Shown here: one piece after another, positions 14,210 to 23,090 of the stretch
How positions within the stretch are numbered: the first letter of the stretch is position 1
Layout of the letters: every line of letters starts with the position of its first letter
Assembly (NCBI GenBank): GCA_002315975.1
Contig: DCIK01000013.1
Location: 1-64,000 of the forward strand
Origin: Clostridiales bacterium UBA1728
Lineage (GTDB): Bacteria; Bacillota; Clostridia; Oscillospirales; Oscillospiraceae
Length of the DNA: 64,000 nt
Direction of reading: 5' to 3'
Made by a program: the position numbers and the translations under genes
The notes under the pieces: generated by a model
Seen by the model: the letters and a program-made list of their open reading frames with translations, nothing else
Database searches by the model: none
What the model was told of the DNA's origin: nothing

Positions 14210-15562
14210 TTATCTGATTCCCTCCGTGTGCTCCATAATGTCGTTCCCGGTATCCAGTCCCACATTACTGCGCACCAGACCGAAGCGGCGGCAGTCGTAG
14301 CGCTGGAACTTCTCCAGCTCCTCCTTTTCGTCGTCGTCGGCATCCTCAGGTATGGTGACCTCCAGCATGGGCCGGTGGGCGTACTGGAGCTGGCTCTCAT
14401 GGCAGAGCATGGCGTCCTGCGCCACCTCAAAGGCGGTTCTGCCGCCGAAGTAGTCCAGAGGAGTCTCCACATCCAGCCAGATTTCGTTTTCGCTGTCCAT
14501 GTGGCGGTAGAACTTGGGCACATCCCAGGTGCCGTATTTTTCCACGGTTTCCGGGTCATAGCTGCTGTCCCTGGCATTCTCCAGGGCGATGGGCAGGGCG
14601 TAGGCATTCAGCAGGTGGGCGCCGTGGCCATATTCGCCTTCCAGATCGTGCCCGACTGCCACAAGGGGCTTAAAGCGGCGCAGCAGCTGGGTATAGTAGA
14701 GAATGACCTCCTCCTCACCAAAGGTGGCCTTGGATACCTCCAGCAGCCGCTCATTGTCGCCGTCAGTGGGCAGGACGAAGTGATCGGGGAAGGGGCCGAT
14801 GACGGGATAGTGGCGCATACCCAGAGCATACATGGCATCCAGCAGCTCCTGGGGGCGGGGCTGCCACTCGTAGTGGTGCACCAGATAGGCCACCTGCACG
14901 GTGTAGCCCCTGGCGATGTACAGGGCCGCCATGGCACCGAAGAAGATCACATCGTCGTCGGCGTGGCAGGGGAGGAGGAGAATGTCGGCCTCCTCGCAGG
15001 GGGGCAGCCAGCGCTGCACATCCTCCGGGGTCTGTCCGGCGGTGAAGGCGCGAACGCCACAGAGCTGGGCAAGGCCGTTGAAATGGATGTCCACGCTGGT
15101 GCTCTCCTGCTCCAGCTCCACATACTCGTGGAGAAATTCATTCTCGCCGCCGCTCATCTCCCAGCCGTCACCGGAGATGGTATAGGGCACGGGGGGCGTC
15201 CACCAGGTGAGGTAGAGCCCCGCCATGGGCGTTTCGCTGCTGATGGTGAGGGTGTTACCCTTGGCGTAGTTCATGTAGCTCTCGCGGTTATCGTCCACGA
15301 GATAGTTGTAGTAGCCGTACTGGGTGTCTTTGTATTGGAGCTCTGCCGTCAGCTCCGTGGCCACGGGCTCGGGCGTAGGCTCCGGCGTGGGTTCGGGCGT
15401 GGGCTCTGCCGTGGGCTCGGGCGTGGGCTCGGCTGTGGCGCTGGGCTTGGCTGTGGGTGCGTCGGTGATCTCGGCTGTGGCAGCGCTTATGCTGCGTCTG
15501 GTGCAGCCGCAGAGAGACAGCAAGAGGGTGCAGGAGAGGAAAAAAGCGATGAATTTTCTCAT
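14210..15562 (-). CDS. PIG-L family deacetylase lipoprotein
   Basis: A lipobox signal (LLLSLCGCTRRS) is followed by a Thr/Pro/Glu-rich spacer made of repeated TPEP/TAEP units. A PIG-L/LmbE-type zinc deacetylase domain starts near residue 188 with the metal motif PCHADDDVIFFG; the second motif VGHDLEGEYGHGAHL supplies further histidines. Family members remove N-acetyl groups from GlcNAc-containing substrates (GlcNAc-PI, mycothiol and bacillithiol precursors). Here the enzyme is outside the membrane, so a cell-surface or dietary glycan substrate is more likely than a thiol precursor. It is divergent from the exported LRR genes. Confidence 0.85.
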   Translation of the reverse strand: MRKFIAFFLSCTLLLSLCGCTRRSISAATAEITDAPTAKPSATAEPTPEPTAEPTPEPTPEPTPEPVATELTAELQYKDTQYGYYNYLVDDNRESYMNYAKGNTLTISSETPMAGLYLTWWTPPVPYTISGDGWEMSGGENEFLHEYVELEQESTSVDIHFNGLAQLCGVRAFTAGQTPEDVQRWLPPCEEADILLLPCHADDDVIFFGAMAALYIARGYTVQVAYLVHHYEWQPRPQELLDAMYALGMRHYPVIGPFPDHFVLPTDGDNERLLEVSKATFGEEEVILYYTQLLRRFKPLVAVGHDLEGEYGHGAHLLNAYALPIALENARDSSYDPETVEKYGTWDVPKFYRHMDSENEIWLDVETPLDYFGGRTAFEVAQDAMLCHESQLQYAHRPMLEVTIPEDADDDEKEELEKFQRYDCRRFGLVRSNVGLDTGNDIMEHTEGIR

Positions 15563-15580
15563 GGATACTCCTTATAAACA

Positions 15581-15608
15581 TTGCCATTTATCGAAAAAGG
15601 TGTATAAT
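15581..15608 (+). promoter_or_regulatory. Promoter of the exported LRR gene cluster
   Basis: TTGCCA (15581-15586), 16-base spacer, TATAAT (15603-15608), 74 bases before the first LRR gene ATG. It sits in the divergent gap to the PIG-L gene. Confidence 0.55.
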
Positions 15609-15681
15609 GGAGTGTACTGCAAAATGGGTAAGTTTGCAACTATGATTTTCAAGATGAACCGTCATCTTTTCGGAGGAAGCC

Positions 15682-16986
15682 ATGAAGCGGAAGTTTGTGC
15701 CGGTGCTGCTGCTCTGTCTGCTGCTCTGCGGCTGTGCGAAAACCGAGGAGCTTCCCACCGCCGCTGCGGAGACCCCTGCGGCGGTGGAGGAGGAGAGCGT
15801 TACGAGCGTATCCATCGCCGGACGGGAGTATGAGATCGAAACCACCACGGCGCTCTCGCTGGACGGACAGTGCACCGCCCAGGAGCTGACGGCGGCGCTG
15901 CCTCAGCTCACAAAGGCAGAGAGCGTGAGCATCTCCCCCTGCAATCTCAGCATAGAGGAAATGCTTACCCTGAAAGAAAGCTTCCCGGCCGTCTCCTTTG
16001 ACTTTGCCCTGCCCTTCGGCAACAGCAGCTTTTCCTCTGAGAGCGAGAGCGTAGACCTGAGTGCGGAGGGGAAGGACATTCCCTCGCTGCTCTCCCTGCT
16101 GCCGCTGAGCGAGGCGAAAAGCTTCGATCTGAGCACCTGGGACATCAGCGTGGCGGATGCGGAGCAGCTCCATGCTGCGGCAGCCGAGGTGGAGTTCGTC
16201 TACCCCGTGGAAATCTACGGCATGGGCTTCTCCTCCGCCGACAGCGAGATCGACTTCGGCGAGCTGGAAATCGATGATACCGCGGAGCTGGAGAGCAAGC
16301 TGCCTCTCTTCAACCATCTCCAAAAGGTCATTATGCTCCACACCACCCTCGATAACGACAGCATGGAGGCGCTGAACCTGCGCCACGAGGGCACCCGGTT
16401 CGTCTGGGTGGTGCAGGTGATGACGCTGGGTGTGCGCTCCGATGCGACCTATTTCACCATCTACAACGCCTATGAGCTGCGCTATACCCGGGAGCCTGTG
16501 ACCAACCTCAGATACTGCCACGACATGATCGCCATTGATCTGGGTCACTGCGGCATCGGGCAGGAGGATCTGGAGTTTGTCCGGGGCTGCCCCAAGCTGC
16601 AGTTCCTGATTCTGGCCGAGTGCTATATCCACAATCTGGAGCCTCTCCGCGCCTGTCCGGAGCTGCGCTATCTGGAAGCCTTCAAAACCTATCTGGACGA
16701 TATTTCCGCCCTGCTGGACTGCCCCAGACTCACCGATCTGAATATCTGCTACATCCCCTCTCTGGGCGCGGAGGCTGCGGATGTGCTGGAGCAGATGACC
16801 CAGCTGGAGCATCTCTGGTTCTGCGATGCCAATATGCCCGCCAACCGGATCATCGCGCTGCGCGATGCCCTGCCCAATACGGAGTTTATCTACTGGAAGG
16901 GCCCTGAGTCCACCGGCGCCGGCTGGCGGGAGCATGACATTTACTTCGAAATGCGGGATGTCATGGAAAGACCCTACATGGACTGA
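15682..16986 (+). CDS. Leucine-rich-repeat lipoprotein, paralogue 1 of 3
   Basis: A lipobox (LLLCGCAKTE) predicts surface anchoring. The body is built of irregular leucine-rich modules of about 55-65 residues (for example DTAELESKLPLFNHLQKVIMLHTTLDNDSMEALN followed by RFVWVVQV). A more regular LRR block then runs LRYCHDMIAIDLGH...LQFLILAECYIHNLEPL...LRYLEAF...DISALLDCPRLTDLNICYI. The C-terminus ends in WREHDIYFEMRDVMERPYMD, a motif shared with the next two genes. LRR surface proteins usually bind proteins or glycans; no partner is known. RBS GGAGG; 8-base gap to paralogue 2 indicates an operon. Confidence 0.75.
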   Translation: MKRKFVPVLLLCLLLCGCAKTEELPTAAAETPAAVEEESVTSVSIAGREYEIETTTALSLDGQCTAQELTAALPQLTKAESVSISPCNLSIEEMLTLKESFPAVSFDFALPFGNSSFSSESESVDLSAEGKDIPSLLSLLPLSEAKSFDLSTWDISVADAEQLHAAAAEVEFVYPVEIYGMGFSSADSEIDFGELEIDDTAELESKLPLFNHLQKVIMLHTTLDNDSMEALNLRHEGTRFVWVVQVMTLGVRSDATYFTIYNAYELRYTREPVTNLRYCHDMIAIDLGHCGIGQEDLEFVRGCPKLQFLILAECYIHNLEPLRACPELRYLEAFKTYLDDISALLDCPRLTDLNICYIPSLGAEAADVLEQMTQLEHLWFCDANMPANRIIALRDALPNTEFIYWKGPESTGAGWREHDIYFEMRDVMERPYMD

Positions 16987-16994
16987 GGCGCGGC

Positions 16995-18287
16995 ATGAAA
17001 AAATCGCTGATCCTGCTTCTCCTCTGCTGCCTGCTCTGCGGCTGCGGGGAAAAGACCGCAGAGCCCACCCCCACGCCCGCTCCCACCATTGAGGGGCAGA
17101 ACGTGGAAGAGGGAACCACCGCCCTCACCCTTCGGGGAAGCGCCACGGCGCAGGAGCTGCGCGAGGTTCTTTCGCGCTGCCCGGATATCGTAAGCGTGCG
17201 CTTTGAAGAGCTCTCCTGCCAGTTGGAGGAAATGCGGGAGCTGGCGGCGGACTATCCCGCCGTGGACTTTGACCTGCCCCTCTCCTTAGGCAAAACAGCC
17301 TTCCGCAGCACGGACAGGGAGCTGGATTTATCTGAAGAAAAGCTTGATTTTGCGGCGCTCTCTGCGCTTCTGCCCCTGTGCCCGAAGCTCGAAAAGGTGG
17401 AGCTGGGCGGGAATGTGCCCACCGCAGACGAAGCAAAGACACTCCGGGAGCTGGCTGGCGCGGTGCTCTTTCGCTATGATACCGAGCTTTTCGGTCAGAC
17501 CCTCTCCACGGCTGTGAGCGAGATCGACCTGAGCGGCACGGAGCTGACGGACACCGTGGAGCTGGAGCGGGAGCTTGTCCGCTTCCCGAGGCTGGAGCGG
17601 CTGCTGCTCCACGACTGCGGGCTGGATAACGACACGCTGGATGCCCTGAACCGGAAGTATGAGAGCATCCGGGTGGTCTGGACGGTGCAGGTTTACAACT
17701 ACGCCGTTCCCACCGATCAGGACTACTTTATCCAGTTCAACGGCGAAAAGAAGTACCCCGTCAGCAATAACAGCTGCTACAATCTCCGCTACTGCACCGA
17801 CCTTGTGGCGGTGGATCTGGGACATCTCTTTGCGAAGCAGGAGGACATTGAGTTCCTGCGCTATACGCCCCATGTGCGCTATCTCATCGCCATGGACGGC
17901 CTCTATACCGACATTTCCCCCTTCGGCGAGCTGCCGGAGCTGGAGTATCTGGAGATGTTCTCCTCCCAGGCCACAGACCTGACGCCCCTGCTCAAATGCA
18001 AAAAGCTGGAGCATCTGAATATCTCCCGCTGCTATCGGCTGGACGGGAGCTGCATTGATGTGCTCTGCCGGATGACGCAGCTCAGACGCCTCTGGTTTAT
18101 CGGCCACTATCTCAGCAGCGATTACGGCGAGAAGCTCGCGGAGGCGCTGCCGGACACGGTGATTCAGTATTACCCCTACCGGAACGGCTTTGCCCCCTAT
18201 TCCATGGATTTTGACTGGCGCAAGGATGAAAGCTACTATGCCATGCGCGATGCGCTGCATATGTACTATATGGACAATCTGAAATAA
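16995..18287 (+). CDS. Leucine-rich-repeat lipoprotein, paralogue 2 of 3
   Basis: Lipobox LLCGCGEKTAEP, then the same modular layout as paralogue 1: DTVELERELVRFPRLERLLLHDCGLDNDTLDALNRKY and RVVWTVQVY. These are followed by the regular LRR block LRYCTDLVAVDLGHLF...VRYLIAMDGLYTDISPF...LEYLEMFSSQATDLTPLLKCKKLEHLNISRC. The tail WRKDESYYAMRDALHMYYMDNLK matches the shared C-terminal motif (W-R, then Y-x-MRD, then YYM). The ribosome binding site is weak, suggesting dependence on translation from the preceding gene. Function unknown beyond probable surface binding. Confidence 0.75.
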   Translation: MKKSLILLLLCCLLCGCGEKTAEPTPTPAPTIEGQNVEEGTTALTLRGSATAQELREVLSRCPDIVSVRFEELSCQLEEMRELAADYPAVDFDLPLSLGKTAFRSTDRELDLSEEKLDFAALSALLPLCPKLEKVELGGNVPTADEAKTLRELAGAVLFRYDTELFGQTLSTAVSEIDLSGTELTDTVELERELVRFPRLERLLLHDCGLDNDTLDALNRKYESIRVVWTVQVYNYAVPTDQDYFIQFNGEKKYPVSNNSCYNLRYCTDLVAVDLGHLFAKQEDIEFLRYTPHVRYLIAMDGLYTDISPFGELPELEYLEMFSSQATDLTPLLKCKKLEHLNISRCYRLDGSCIDVLCRMTQLRRLWFIGHYLSSDYGEKLAEALPDTVIQYYPYRNGFAPYSMDFDWRKDESYYAMRDALHMYYMDNLK

Positions 18288-18406
18288 GCGGCCTGTTCAG
18301 AGGCGTTCGCAAAAAAGCCAAGGCTCCCGCAGGGCTCGGCCTCCGGACGAGCCGTACAAAAACTCTCTTTCGAGCATGAAACAAGCAATCCTCAGGAGGT
18401 TTACCC

Positions 18407-20104
18407 ATGAGCAAAAAGAAGAAAAAGAAACAGCGGCGTCTGCTTCTCGCGGCGGTGCTGACTGTGGCAGTCATAGGCGGCGGTGTATTCTTTTTCCGCG
18501 GCAACTATACCCGTGCCGGCGGCGAGACCGTGTCGGTGGAGGCAACGGAGCTGGATCTGCGCAACAGCGGCCTGAGCTCTCTGGAGCATCTCCATCGCTG
18601 TACCGCCCTGCGGGAGCTGGATGTCCGCGGCAACGATCTCAGCGCCGAGGAGGTGGAGCGCTTTTCGCAGGCTGTTCCCGGCTGTACGGTTCGCTGGGAC
18701 ATCCCCGTGGGGGAGTACCGCTACGACAGCAGCCTTGAGGAGCTGACACTGGACACGCTCTCCATGTCGGACTGGGAGAATCTCCTGCTCTTCCCCGCCC
18801 TGCGTAAGCTCAGCGTAAACGCCTGCGACAATGCGGAGGCGGTGGAGAAGCTGACGCAAAAGGGCGTGGAGCTCCGCTACAATGTGAGCGTGGGACAGCG
18901 GCGCATCAGCAGCCGGACGCCTGTGCTCACGGTGGAGAAGCTCTCCGTGGAGGAGCTGAACACGGCTCTACCGCTGCTGCCGGAGCTGGAGACCCTGCGC
19001 TTTGAAAGCTGCGCTCTCAGCGACGCGGAAAAGCTGAGCCTTCGGGAGCAGTACCCGGAGGTGCTCTTCGTCTGGGACATCAGCGTCAGCGGAAAGAGCT
19101 ATCAGAGCACTGCCGCCTCCATCGCCTTTGATAAGGGCGTGAGCACTGCCGAGCTGAAGGAGAAGCTGCCCCTCTTCCCTCTGCTGCGGGACGTGGATAT
19201 TTCTGCCTGCGGCTATTCTCTGCAGGAGATCAACGAGCTTTGCGCGGCGCTGCCGGAGTTGCACTTCATCTGGAGCATCGAGCTGCTGGGCAAGACCGTC
19301 TCCAGCGACGATAAGGAGATGGACCTCAGCGGCATTGAGATGACGGACACCGCCGCCGTGGAGGCGGCGCTCCCCTGGCTGCCCAATCTGGAAAAGGTCA
19401 TCATGACCGACTGCGGCTTCAGCGACGAGGAAATGGACGCCCTCAACAAAAAGTATGACGATGTGCGCTTTGTCTGGACGGTGTATTTCGGCACCTTCTC
19501 CCTGCGTACCGACGCCACGGCCTTCATCGCCGCCAAGTACGATAACTGGGTCATGCTCACGGACAAGGACTGCGTGTGCCTGAAGTACTGCACCGATCTG
19601 GTGGCTCTGGATCTGGGCCACATGGCCATGAAGGACATCTCCTTCGTGAACTATATGCCCCATCTCAAGTACCTCATCATCGTGGAGGCCTACATTGACG
19701 ACATTACCCCTCTGGCCGGCTGCAAGGAGCTGACCTATCTGGAGCTTTTCAAGTGCCCCATCACCGACATTTCCCCGCTGCTGGAGGTGAAGACCCTCCG
19801 GGACCTGAACATCTGCTACATCTGGATTCCCACCGACCTGGCCTATGAGCAGCTCAGTCAGATGACCTGGCTGGATCGGCTCTGGTACTGCGGCACCTGG
19901 TTCACCGAGGCCCAGAAGCAGGAGCTGCAGGCGCTGATGCCCGACTGCGAGATGGATATGCGCTGGGGCGCGGAGTCCACCGGCGGCACCTGGCGCAAGC
20001 ACGAGCACTACTACGAGATGCGCGATGCCTTTGATATGTACTATATGCCCGGCGGCACCAACGGAGTCAACGAAAACGGCGAGTGGGTCGTTATCGCCGG
20101 CTGA
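18407..20104 (+). CDS. Leucine-rich-repeat protein with N-terminal membrane anchor, paralogue 3 of 3
   Basis: This copy is longer (565 residues) and has a basic start (SKKKKKKQRR) and one transmembrane segment instead of a lipobox, so it is a type II membrane protein with most mass outside. Extra LRR-like modules precede the shared core DTAAVEAALPWLPNLEKVIMTDCGFSDEEMDALNKKY/RFVWTVYF. The regular block is LKYCTDLVALDLGHM...LKYLIIVEAYIDDITPL...LTYLELFKCPITDISPLLEVKTLRDLNICYI. The conserved C-terminal motif WRKHEHYYEMRDAFDMYYM is present. A strong AGGAGG site precedes the ATG. A 119-base gap from paralogue 2 shows no clear terminator. Confidence 0.75.
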   Translation: MSKKKKKKQRRLLLAAVLTVAVIGGGVFFFRGNYTRAGGETVSVEATELDLRNSGLSSLEHLHRCTALRELDVRGNDLSAEEVERFSQAVPGCTVRWDIPVGEYRYDSSLEELTLDTLSMSDWENLLLFPALRKLSVNACDNAEAVEKLTQKGVELRYNVSVGQRRISSRTPVLTVEKLSVEELNTALPLLPELETLRFESCALSDAEKLSLREQYPEVLFVWDISVSGKSYQSTAASIAFDKGVSTAELKEKLPLFPLLRDVDISACGYSLQEINELCAALPELHFIWSIELLGKTVSSDDKEMDLSGIEMTDTAAVEAALPWLPNLEKVIMTDCGFSDEEMDALNKKYDDVRFVWTVYFGTFSLRTDATAFIAAKYDNWVMLTDKDCVCLKYCTDLVALDLGHMAMKDISFVNYMPHLKYLIIVEAYIDDITPLAGCKELTYLELFKCPITDISPLLEVKTLRDLNICYIWIPTDLAYEQLSQMTWLDRLWYCGTWFTEAQKQELQALMPDCEMDMRWGAESTGGTWRKHEHYYEMRDAFDMYYMPGGTNGVNENGEWVVIAG

Positions 20105-20145
20105 TTCGATTGCAAAACTGCGTTTAACATCGGAGCTGCATGATT

Positions 20146-20826
20146 ATGGAAAATTCAGCGGAATTTGCCGTCATCGCCCGCGTCTCCTCGGACTTCGGCA
20201 GTAAATTTGCCGTCCCCCGCCAGAGCGGGCTGGTGGAGGAGCTGACGGCGGAGATCGTTTTTGAAAAGCCCTATCGGGATGCCGAGTGTCTTCGGGGCAT
20301 TGAGGACTTTTCCCACCTGTGGCTGATCTGGGTATTTTCGGCCAATCGCCACCAAAGCTGGAGCCCCACGGTGCGCCCGCCCCGGCTGGGCGGCAATCGG
20401 CGCATGGGCGTGTTTGCCACCCGCAGTCCCTACCGTCCCAACCCCATCGGCCTGAGCTCCGTGCGGCTGCTGGAGGTGGTTCATACCGCTGAGCGCGGCA
20501 CGGTGCTGCGCATCGGCGGGGCAGACCTCATGGACGGAACGCCCATTCTGGACATCAAGCCCTATATCGCCACCGACCTCCGCGAGGGCGCGGCCTTCGG
20601 CTTTACCGATACCGAGGAGAAGCGCCGCTGCAGCGTCGTCTGCGACGAGGCGCTGCTGCAAAAGCTCCCGGAGGAAAAAAGAGCGGCGCTGCTGGGCATA
20701 CTTTCCGAAGACCCCCGCCCCGCCTATCAGGATGACCCGGAGAGGAGCTACGGCTTTGCCTTTGCCGGGAAGGAAATCCGCTTCCGGGTGGAGCAGGGTG
20801 TGCTGACGGTAATCGACATTCAGTGA
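20146..20826 (+). CDS. trmO: tRNA (N6-threonylcarbamoyladenosine37-N6)-methyltransferase TrmO
   Basis: TrmO (YaeB/TsaA family) uses SAM to methylate the N6 of t6A37 in tRNAs reading threonine codons. The family blocks are clear: FGSKFAVPRQSGL, RGIEDFSHLWLIWVF, RPPRLGGNRRMGVFATRSPYRPNPIGLSSVRLLEV, and GADLMDGTPILDIKPYI. Two ATGs lie six bases apart (20140 and 20146); the second has the better distance to GGAG. It sits inside the surface-protein locus and is short-spaced to both neighbours, probably a passenger in the transcription unit. Confidence 0.93.
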   Translation: MENSAEFAVIARVSSDFGSKFAVPRQSGLVEELTAEIVFEKPYRDAECLRGIEDFSHLWLIWVFSANRHQSWSPTVRPPRLGGNRRMGVFATRSPYRPNPIGLSSVRLLEVVHTAERGTVLRIGGADLMDGTPILDIKPYIATDLREGAAFGFTDTEEKRRCSVVCDEALLQKLPEEKRAALLGILSEDPRPAYQDDPERSYGFAFAGKEIRFRVEQGVLTVIDIQ

Positions 20827-20838
20827 TGGAGAACTGCT

Positions 20839-21807
20839 ATGAATAAAAAAAGAAGAAAACGCTCCTATGTGGGCGTTGTGCTCCTTTCCCTTTTCGCCGC
20901 AGGCGGCATTATTGCGCTCAGCCGCTATCTGGCCTCCACCGTCCCTGCCCAGAGCCACGAGCGCTCTGCCGCTGCCGCCAGGAGCGAGAGCGTTGAGCTC
21001 TGGACGGAGCCGGAGCATTTTGAGGCCGAGAGCGAGAGCACTGCGCCGGAAGAGGGCGGCGAAACCGAAGCGGAGCAGAGCTTTGCCTATGATGAGCTTT
21101 TGGCCGAGGAAGAGGGACTGAAGGTCTATCGCATCCACGGCAAGGACTACCGGGCCATTCTGGCCGTCATCGACGATGCCAGACGCCTCTATGTGGAGAC
21201 GCTGGACGGCTACGGCGGCTACGGTCTCACGCTGGAGCAGCTCATGGCCAAAAAGGGTGCCATACTAGGCTGCAACGGCGGCGGCTTCGAGGATCTGAAC
21301 GGCGAGGGCACCGGCGGTACCCCCACCGGAATCATCATGGTGGACGGCGAATATCGCTGGGGCGGCCGATACGGCGAGTATGACTGCCTTGCCCTCACCG
21401 CCGACGGCAGACTCATCACCGGTCGGAGAACCGGGGAATATCTGGAATCCCAGAACACCCTTTATGCCATCTGCTACGGCCCCGCCCTTCTGGTGGACGG
21501 CCAGATTCAGGAGGTCTACGCCACCCAGTTGGAGCCCCGCACGGCCATCGGCCAGCGGGAGAACGGACAGATTCTCATGCTCATCATCGAGGGTCGTCAG
21601 GTGGGCGCTCTGGGCGTGGATCTGGTGCGGCTGGCGGAGATCATGCAGGAGCTGGGAGCCGTTAACGCCACCAATCTGGACGGCGGCGCATCCTCAGCCA
21701 TCTTCTACCGGGGCGAGCTGCTGAACCGACCCAATGGCCGCGGCGGTATGCGTCCCATGCCCTCGTCCTTGCTGCTCGCACCTGCAAAGGAGGGAAGCGT
21801 GGAATGA
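20839..21807 (+). CDS. Phosphodiester glycosidase family protein (NAGPA-like), membrane-anchored
   Basis: A basic start and one transmembrane helix (about 10-28) are followed by an acidic stalk and a phosphodiester glycosidase domain (DUF2233/NAGPA family). The family's C-terminal signature ATNLDGGASSAIFYRGELLNRP...RPMPSSLLL is fully present, and GCNGGGF and GPALLVDG are further blocks. The founding eukaryotic enzyme removes GlcNAc from phosphodiester-linked mannose; bacterial members are thought to cleave sugar phosphodiesters in wall polymers or exopolysaccharide. The topology puts the domain outside the membrane. Its stop overlaps the next ATG by 4 bases. Confidence 0.85.
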   Translation: MNKKRRKRSYVGVVLLSLFAAGGIIALSRYLASTVPAQSHERSAAAARSESVELWTEPEHFEAESESTAPEEGGETEAEQSFAYDELLAEEEGLKVYRIHGKDYRAILAVIDDARRLYVETLDGYGGYGLTLEQLMAKKGAILGCNGGGFEDLNGEGTGGTPTGIIMVDGEYRWGGRYGEYDCLALTADGRLITGRRTGEYLESQNTLYAICYGPALLVDGQIQEVYATQLEPRTAIGQRENGQILMLIIEGRQVGALGVDLVRLAEIMQELGAVNATNLDGGASSAIFYRGELLNRPNGRGGMRPMPSSLLLAPAKEGSVE

Positions 21808-23090
21808 AAAAGTGGATTGCCATTCTTCTGAGTCTCCTGCTTCTGGCCGGAGCGGGAGCCTACGGCTACTACAGTCTTAGGCTCTCTCCCAACGGCGCCA
21901 TGAACCCCGGGCGTCCCGCCGTGAAGATGGAGGAGCTCTTGCAGAATACCTCCGCAGAGCAGTGGAAGAGTCTCCTTTCAGAGGCCTGGAGCGGAGAGGT
22001 CACGGAGTATGAAAGCCGGGAGGAAATTTTCTCGCGCATCTATGAGCGCTCTGCCGCTGACAGCTTCAGCTTCCGCAGCTCCGGGGAGGAAAACAGCTTT
22101 GTGCTCTCCTCCGGCAGCAGCGATCTGGCCGTGCTGCGCTTCGGCTATGAGAATGATGCATGGACTCTGAGCGAGACGCGCGTGCTGCTCGGTGCCGAAA
22201 CCCACAGCATCCGCATCGAGGTTCCGGAAAACATCGTGCCCACGGTCAACGGCAAGACTCTCCCCGAGAGCGCCGTCACCGATTTTGCCCTGCCCTATGC
22301 GGACATGAGCGAGCTGGAGCTCCAATTTGAAACCCATAGCGTCCGCCGGGTCTATGAGCTCAGCGGCCTCTATGAGACCCCCACTGTGGAGGCGGAGGGC
22401 GCCAGATGCATCCTCATCGATGGGAATCTCTGGTCCTATGAGCCCACGGACGCCCGCAGCTACGGCGTGAAGGTGCTCGCGCCCGCAACGGCCACCGTGC
22501 TGCTCAACGGCGTGACGCTGAGCGAGAGCGAAGTGGTCGGCACCGAGGGCGTCAGCGTGGATGTGGAAATCCCCGAGGAGCTGACGCAGAAGCTTCCCAG
22601 CTACAAAATCTATCAGGTGAGCGGCCTCTACAGCGCTGACACCGCCGTTAGCGTGGAAACCGGCGACGGCAGGAAGCTGGAGCAGAGCGAGGAGAACGGC
22701 GTTCTCTGCTTCCGCGAAACCAGCGCCACCGCCCCGGAGCCGGAGATCGAGACCGTAGCGGGGGAGTATCTCAAGGCCCTTTGCAATTACGGTGCCGGTA
22801 AGGTCGGCTCCGGCGGCCCCTGTCAGTATGTGGTTCCCGATGCGGCGCTGCAGAGCTTTATCCAGCGGGCAGCCGGCTCCCTTGTCTGGATTCAGGGCAC
22901 AGGACTGGAGCTGCAGGAGCCCCACAGCGGCGAGTATATCTCCCTGGATGCCGATACCTGCGTCTGCACCTCCCGGGTGGTGGGAACGGTCAGCAACAGC
23001 TACAGCACCTATGAGGCGGAGTTTGCCTGCCAGCTTCTGCTGGTGAGAACGGAAAACGGCTGGAAAGTGACGGACATGGCTTATGAGTAA
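21804..23090 (+). CDS. Membrane-anchored extracellular protein of unknown function
   Basis: One N-terminal transmembrane helix, then an extracellular region with two similar modules. Each has a short PEGA-like hairpin (VPTVNGKTLPESAV and ATVLLNGVTLSESEV) followed by a SYKIYQVSGLY/RRVYELSGLYE repeat. The layout resembles TcaA-type anchored proteins, but no catalytic signature is seen. The C-terminal ~110 residues (YLKALCNYGAG... to WKVTDMAYE) look like an NTF2-like or NlpE-type accessory fold; this is a guess. It overlaps the glycosidase gene by 4 bases and the CotH gene by 8 bases, so the three are translationally coupled and probably act together. Confidence 0.6.
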   Translation: MKKWIAILLSLLLLAGAGAYGYYSLRLSPNGAMNPGRPAVKMEELLQNTSAEQWKSLLSEAWSGEVTEYESREEIFSRIYERSAADSFSFRSSGEENSFVLSSGSSDLAVLRFGYENDAWTLSETRVLLGAETHSIRIEVPENIVPTVNGKTLPESAVTDFALPYADMSELELQFETHSVRRVYELSGLYETPTVEAEGARCILIDGNLWSYEPTDARSYGVKVLAPATATVLLNGVTLSESEVVGTEGVSVDVEIPEELTQKLPSYKIYQVSGLYSADTAVSVETGDGRKLEQSEENGVLCFRETSATAPEPEIETVAGEYLKALCNYGAGKVGSGGPCQYVVPDAALQSFIQRAAGSLVWIQGTGLELQEPHSGEYISLDADTCVCTSRVVGTVSNSYSTYEAEFACQLLLVRTENGWKVTDMAYE